Source of the DNA: a virus
Virus record (IMG/VR): IMGVR_UViG_3300048912_000090
Span: 1 to 23,917 of that record
Reading direction: 5' to 3' (one strand)
Length of the DNA stretch: 23,917 nt
Shown here: positions 20,499 through 23,917 of the stretch, in pieces
How positions within the stretch are numbered: the stretch's first letter is position 1
How the letters are laid out: every line of letters begins with the position of its first letter
The notes under the pieces: generated by a model
The model's input: only the letters and a program-made list of their open reading frames with translations
Database searches by the model: none
What the model was told of the DNA's origin: nothing
Made by a program: the position numbers and the translations under genes

Positions 20499-21074
20499 TC
20501 AGAACCTCAGATCTACGACAAGGTGAATGCGATCCTCTGCCGAGTTGTTGATAACTTCATGCTCGATCGCGTTTTGGAACCACCAGACTTCACCGGGACG
20601 CATCCATACTTGCTCGTCACCGCAGCGGAACACGTTGCCGGGTTCCGATTGGATGACGATGTGATAGCGATCCCAATATTCCGCATGCCAAGGCGAATCA
20701 GCGTGCGGGAAGATCCGGCCGCCCGGGACGATGCGATTCAACATGCAGCGCCCGAGCCGCGTCGCGCCCATCGAGGACATAAGCGCCATGATGTGTGCGC
20801 GCGCTTCAGGCAGTTCGTTGATCTCGTCGCGCCAGGGACATTCGTGCAGATCATGGCCGGCGAGTTTGTTCTGCTTGTAGAGATCAAGCTGCTCGTCGTT
20901 CTCGACGTTCACCTTGTCTTGAAAGCGCAGATATATCGTGTCGGTTTCTCCGAACGGCCCTTGCGGAAACTTGCGCAGGAAGTCGTCGGCCTTCCACAGA
21001 TCCGGCTTTCGATAGACAGCGTTCAACAGGGGTTGGACATTCAGCCCTTCAGCGATCTTCAGGAAGTTTCTCAA
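20499..21074 (-). CDS. 2-oxoglutarate/Fe(II) dioxygenase, aspartyl/asparaginyl beta-hydroxylase-like
   Basis: This 191-residue protein shows the iron-binding set His-124 and Asp-126 (FPHADSPWHAEYWDRYHIVI) and His-172 (NAIEHEVINNS). Arg-182 (DRIHLVVDL) is placed to bind 2-oxoglutarate. The C-terminal half (CGDEQVWMRPGEVWWFQNAIEH) matches the aspartyl/asparaginyl beta-hydroxylase core fold. Such enzymes hydroxylate Asp or Asn in proteins, or free amino acids. The N-terminal 100 residues are helical and not recognised. The gene overlaps the upstream small gene (ATGA) and abuts the GNAT gene, inside the virion operon. The substrate is unknown; a virion or host protein is possible. Confidence 0.87.
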   Translation of the reverse strand: MRNFLKIAEGLNVQPLLNAVYRKPDLWKADDFLRKFPQGPFGETDTIYLRFQDKVNVENDEQLDLYKQNKLAGHDLHECPWRDEINELPEARAHIMALMSSMGATRLGRCMLNRIVPGGRIFPHADSPWHAEYWDRYHIVIQSEPGNVFRCGDEQVWMRPGEVWWFQNAIEHEVINNSAEDRIHLVVDLRF

Positions 21075-21409
21075 GCGCTATCCTTTACGTATTCGATCCC
21101 GCTTATGCTGATCGAGCAGCCGTTACCGTCCGCGTAAAGCTGCGTGCCGGGTTCGAGTTTGTGATTGACCAGCTCAGGGAACTGCGCGGTCGCGCCGGCG
21201 CCTATGTTCTTTGACGCGATGCGCGTCGTCCCGTCAGCGGAGCGGCCAGCCGGAACCTTGTAGACGTTGAGCGTCACGACGCCGCCAGTCGGGTTGTTCG
21301 CGCTTGCCGCCTGAATAGATGCCGACGTAGCGGTTGCTGCGGTGTACAGGCTAGACGCGGCACCGGTCAGCGTCGCGCCCTTCACCATTTCTTTATATGT
21401 TGTTGTCAT
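21071..21409 (-). CDS. Small beta-rich late protein, 112 aa
   Basis: The N-terminal part is Ala/Thr-rich (VKGATLTGAASSLYTAATAT). A beta-sandwich-like sequence follows (GGVVTLNVYKVPAGRSADGT; IGAGATAQFPELVNHKLEPG; YADGNGCSISISGIEYV). This resembles small virion decoration or tail-associated proteins, and the gene lies between the fibre or needle candidate and the oxygenase. No family is firmly recognised. It is not similar in size to P22 gp14, which would occupy this position. Confidence 0.7.
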   Translation of the reverse strand: MTTTYKEMVKGATLTGAASSLYTAATATSASIQAASANNPTGGVVTLNVYKVPAGRSADGTTRIASKNIGAGATAQFPELVNHKLEPGTQLYADGNGCSISISGIEYVKDSA

Positions 21410-21412
21410 GCC

Positions 21413-22015
21413 TTACCCTCGTGCATAGACTGTCTGCGTGCCGACAGGGATCGCAGATGTGAACGTGATCGTCGTTCCGGCGATCGTGTATTGGTCGCTG
21501 CCCTGGAATACGCCGTCGAAATGCACCGTGACGGCCGCGGCGTTCGCGTATGCCTTCGATAGCGTCAGGCTCGTCGTTGTCCCAGGCGTGAAACCAGTTC
21601 CCGAGACGAATCGATCTTCAACCGTCGCCGTCATCGCGTCGAGCTTCGCCTTGTCCGCACCCGACATGAAGCCGTTCGCCGTTTGCGTAGCGACTGCATG
21701 AAGATCCGGCGCGTCCTGTATGCCGTGCGTCGGGACGAACGAATCAGGCTCGCTCTGCGTCACCGCGCCAGCAAGCACAGAAAGCGCCGCCTCGACGTCA
21801 GCAATACGCAGCGCGGCCCCGTAATCGACCGGCACCAGCGAGGCGATCTGTTGAGCCACTTCCGACAGTTCCTGAGTCGATCCGCTATCTCCCGATGTGC
21901 CGCCAGTTCGATTGAAAAGCGCGATCAGAAGCTGGAACCAGACCATCGAAAGCCGGCCCGTCTTCGGGTCGACCAGCGGCACGCCGACGTCTGGAAAGTT
22001 TGTCGGCGTGCTCAT
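21413..22015 (-). CDS. Tail needle or fibre candidate, 200 aa
   Basis: The ATG at 22015 overlaps the stop of the gp10-like gene (ATGA). The N-terminus (PLVDPKTGRLSMVWFQLLIA) is a common phage fibre motif. Residues 48-85 are heptad-like and may form a trimeric coiled coil. HAVATQTANGFMSGADKAKLDAM (106-128) is the G-F-M-S-x-x-D-K-x-K-L-D element of phage fibres. Residues 136-200 are a beta module also present in the first tailspike. In P22 the gene after gp10 encodes the gp26 tail needle, which plugs the tail. Synteny suggests the same role here, but sequence similarity to gp26 is not apparent. Confidence 0.65.
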   Translation of the reverse strand: MSTPTNFPDVGVPLVDPKTGRLSMVWFQLLIALFNRTGGTSGDSGSTQELSEVAQQIASLVPVDYGAALRIADVEAALSVLAGAVTQSEPDSFVPTHGIQDAPDLHAVATQTANGFMSGADKAKLDAMTATVEDRFVSGTGFTPGTTTSLTLSKAYANAAAVTVHFDGVFQGSDQYTIAGTTITFTSAIPVGTQTVYARG

Positions 22016-23436
22016 GTCCTGGCCCTCGACACATCGACCCATGCGCCGTTAAGCGCAGTCTTGACCGGAGCGGACCATGACAGTTCGAACACGCGTTCGC
22101 GCGCATAGCCGAGGCGCTGCCATTGAATCGACGTGAGGTATTCGCCAGCCTTGCCAAGCGAGTTTGTTACCGCGTTTCCCCAACTGCGCCCGCGGTCATC
22201 GGACCAGCGCAGGCGAATCTCAGGCTCTGCGGAGTCGCCGGGCAGGCCGTTACCGACTTCCATATCCGCGATGAATTGCCGGAACAGGACGCGGTTTCCA
22301 TCGGCTCCGCTGATGTGCGGGAAGCCCCGAACGCAGAGAAGCGGGTTACCGTTGTCGGTGTATGCGTTCGGGTCGAGCGCGTACACCTTGCCGGTTTCCC
22401 AGTCGCCAACGAGGTTTTGGCCGCCATTGAACGAATAGCAGTTCGCGCGGTGCCGGCTGAATGTGCCGTCTGCCTCCAGATATCCACGCTCAGCCCATTG
22501 GCCCGTTGCCGTGTCGAAGCACCATGTCTTATTGGCGGTCGGGAACGTCAACACGTAGAACGCGTGGCCGCCTTGCAGGTACGAAAAGCCGATCGCGTCG
22601 TCTATCCGGCTGTACGTTAGAAACTCCTGCTCCATCGCGTGCGTTGAGATCCGCTCAGCCGCGTAGTTGCGGCCGGCAAAAACAACGCCCTGCCCCTGCA
22701 GATCCTTGCCGACCCAAAACAGCGCGAGATCGATCTTTGCGACCGAGTGCTTCGCAGCGCATCCATGCTCGACGTACACACCCGGCATGCGGCCGAACGT
22801 GAAATCTGATGCGCCGGTGTTGTACCAAACTTCGGTTGTCTGCTCGCCGAACAACCAGATTTCACGGTGCATCACCGCAAGCGTGACGAGATTGTCCGAA
22901 TACGTCGACTTCGACGCGATATCTAGCGAATCGAACGTAATGTCGTTGTATTTCGAGATGTAGAAGTGCTGCGTGCCAGGCTGATTGAACACGAAATAGC
23001 CGTCGACATAATCCACGCGATCAGCCCCATAGAAAGCCGGGTCAGCGCATGGGATCATCACATTGGTTGTGATATCGACCGTGAATCCGTTCTTGGAGCC
23101 GTCGACAATGAACGCGTTCGTCCCGTTGTCGACCATCGACACAACGCCCGAAAGCGTGGAAAGCGCGCCGATCTGCTTATAGACGTTCGACGAATCCACG
23201 TAGTAGACATTCATGCCGACCACTTCGTAACGCTTGCCATTCGATGCCGTGTAGATGCAACGACTTTCCGCGGCAATGGGCGGCGTCGAAACAAGCGTGA
23301 GGCCCGGCGTCGGGTAATACGTGAACTGCGCGGCCGAGTCTTGCGGGTTCTGCTCAGCAAATAAATTTACCGACCGCTGTGCGTTAGCGATGACGCTTTT
23401 CGCGGTGTACGCACCGCCAGTCAGAGGAATCCGCAT
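22012..23436 (-). CDS. P22 gp10-like packaged-DNA stabilisation protein, 474 aa
   Basis: The length matches P22 gp10 (472 residues). The N-terminus (RIPLTGGAYTAKSVIANAQRSVNLFAEQNP) and TYYPTPGL are characteristic of the family. So are VEHGCAAKHSVAKIDLALFWVGKD, FWVGKDLQGQGVVFAGRNY and the R-I-S-T-H-A-M-E stretch. gp10 forms the hexameric lower part of the short tail, between gp4 and the needle, and keeps packaged DNA inside the capsid. The start is the first ATG and overlaps the gp4-like stop by 1 nt. The gp4-like gene upstream and fibre candidate downstream keep the P22 order. Confidence 0.93.
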   Translation of the reverse strand: MRIPLTGGAYTAKSVIANAQRSVNLFAEQNPQDSAAQFTYYPTPGLTLVSTPPIAAESRCIYTASNGKRYEVVGMNVYYVDSSNVYKQIGALSTLSGVVSMVDNGTNAFIVDGSKNGFTVDITTNVMIPCADPAFYGADRVDYVDGYFVFNQPGTQHFYISKYNDITFDSLDIASKSTYSDNLVTLAVMHREIWLFGEQTTEVWYNTGASDFTFGRMPGVYVEHGCAAKHSVAKIDLALFWVGKDLQGQGVVFAGRNYAAERISTHAMEQEFLTYSRIDDAIGFSYLQGGHAFYVLTFPTANKTWCFDTATGQWAERGYLEADGTFSRHRANCYSFNGGQNLVGDWETGKVYALDPNAYTDNGNPLLCVRGFPHISGADGNRVLFRQFIADMEVGNGLPGDSAEPEIRLRWSDDRGRSWGNAVTNSLGKAGEYLTSIQWQRLGYARERVFELSWSAPVKTALNGAWVDVSRART

Positions 23437-23894
23437 CAGTAATTAGAGCCGCTGTAGATGTTGTAACGCTGCTTCGAGCCGAGGCCGCGAGGCATCGTCA
23501 TGGACGGGATCTGGCTGTTCATTCGCTTCACAACACGCTTGGCATTCAGCGCGAGACCAATAAGCGAACGCTGCGGCTCGATCTGATACGACGGCGCGAG
23601 ATACAGGCCAAGGTTGTAGCGAATCGCAGCCATGTACTCAGGCGGCAGGTTGATGACTTGCCCTGTCGCCGTGAACTGCGGAAGCGCCTCCATCGTGACG
23701 ATGTGAAGCTGAAACGTGCTGTCCGGGATCGGGTAATACGTCAGGTTTCCAAGCGGGAAAGCCGGGTCGTAATAGGCCCACGCAGGGAACGATTGCAGCC
23801 CCTTCAATGCCAGGCGCGAATAGTCCTCCATCGACTCGATAATCCGAACCGGATAATCGATCGGCGTCGAGCTGCCCGCATTGAGCCGCGCATA
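23436..23894 (-). CDS. P22 gp4-like tail accessory factor, 5' end missing
   Basis: The frame is open from the contig edge. It shows 152 residues, 21 of them upstream of the internal Met at 23831 (YARLNAGSSTPIDYPVRIIES), so that Met is not the true start. The sequence SRLALKGLQSFPAWAYYDPAFPLGN, then YYPIPDSTFQLHIV and LPPEYMAAIRYNLGLYLAPSY, fits the P22 gp4 family. That family's twelve copies extend the portal and receive gp10. P22 gp4 has 166 residues, so only some 15 are probably missing. The gene is cut by adapter sequence rather than by a biological break. Confidence 0.85.
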   Translation of the reverse strand, partial: YARLNAGSSTPIDYPVRIIESMEDYSRLALKGLQSFPAWAYYDPAFPLGNLTYYPIPDSTFQLHIVTMEALPQFTATGQVINLPPEYMAAIRYNLGLYLAPSYQIEPQRSLIGLALNAKRVVKRMNSQIPSMTMPRGLGSKQRYNIYSGSNY

Positions 23895-23895
23895 T

Positions 23896-23917
23896 AGATC
23901 GGAAGAGCGTCGTGTAG
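23896..23917. other. Illumina adapter remnant at the contig end
   Basis: The last 22 bases begin AGATCGGAAGAGC and continue CGTCGTGTAG-like (GTCGTGTAG at the very end), identical to the standard TruSeq universal adapter read-through. They interrupt the gp4-like gene and are not phage sequence. Confidence 0.97.

Noticed and set aside
20115-21137. 340-codon open frame on the plus strand
   Set aside because: It mirrors the GNAT and oxygenase genes, both of which have convincing motifs on the minus strand.
1-23895. tRNA genes, CRISPR arrays, insertion sequences, integrase or repressor
   Set aside because: None could be supported by reading: no tRNA-like cloverleaf, no regularly spaced repeats other than the iterons, no transposase ends and no recombinase or C-type repressor motifs. 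Their absence from the rest of the genome cannot be judged.

Overview
The window reads as part of a tailed-phage genome with a P22-like (short-tailed) virion module, joined to a plasmid-type replication and partition cassette. It is therefore most simply a phage-plasmid (a temperate phage kept as an episome) of a Gram-negative, probably betaproteobacterial host (Burkholderia/Paraburkholderia/Ralstonia-like). The host guess rests on the fairly high GC, codon use, strong Shine-Dalgarno sites, an E. coli-type DnaA box and the gene families; it is inference. No integrase or repressor is visible, but the window is incomplete.

Left half (1 to about 10.77 kb), all rightward. After the 3' end of an unknown gene (1-177), three blocks of tightly overlapping early genes each follow a related promoter (about 208, 3368 and 6259). 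Block 1 carries a RecA-like/Sak4-like P-loop ATPase, a protein with an SSB-type acidic tail, an HNH-AP2 endonuclease and small unknown genes. Block 2 carries Gp157, RusA, NinB, a winged-helix-type protein, a YbcO-like nuclease and a second small DNA-binding candidate. Block 3 carries a modular repeat-containing protein, a zinc-ribbon protein and an unknown protein. Next is a partition operon (ParA plus a ribbon-helix-helix partner) with its own promoter and palindromic upstream sites. The last gene of that operon is a winged-helix initiator candidate, followed directly by four 20-bp iterons, a perfect DnaA box and AT-rich DNA.

Right half (23.9 down to 10.77 kb), leftward late genes. In transcription order these are: gp4-like tail accessory factor (cut by the contig end), gp10-like stabilisation protein, a fibre or needle candidate, a small protein, a 2-oxoglutarate/Fe(II) oxygenase, a GNAT acetyltransferase, three P22 gp7/gp20/gp16-like ejection proteins (the last with an N-terminal lytic transglycosylase), two beta-helix tailspikes and a lysis cassette (small membrane protein, T4-type lysozyme, 3-TM holin). 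Intrinsic terminators sit directly before the first tailspike and before the lysis cassette. A 68-codon gene lies on the opposite strand between the ejection genes and the tailspike.

The last 22 bases are Illumina adapter sequence, so the right edge is an assembly artefact that truncates the gp4-like gene. The most interesting structures are the phage-borne iteron replicon with its par operon, the repeated early promoter/leader family, the oxygenase-acetyltransferase pair inside the virion operon, and a domain shared by the needle candidate and the tailspike.
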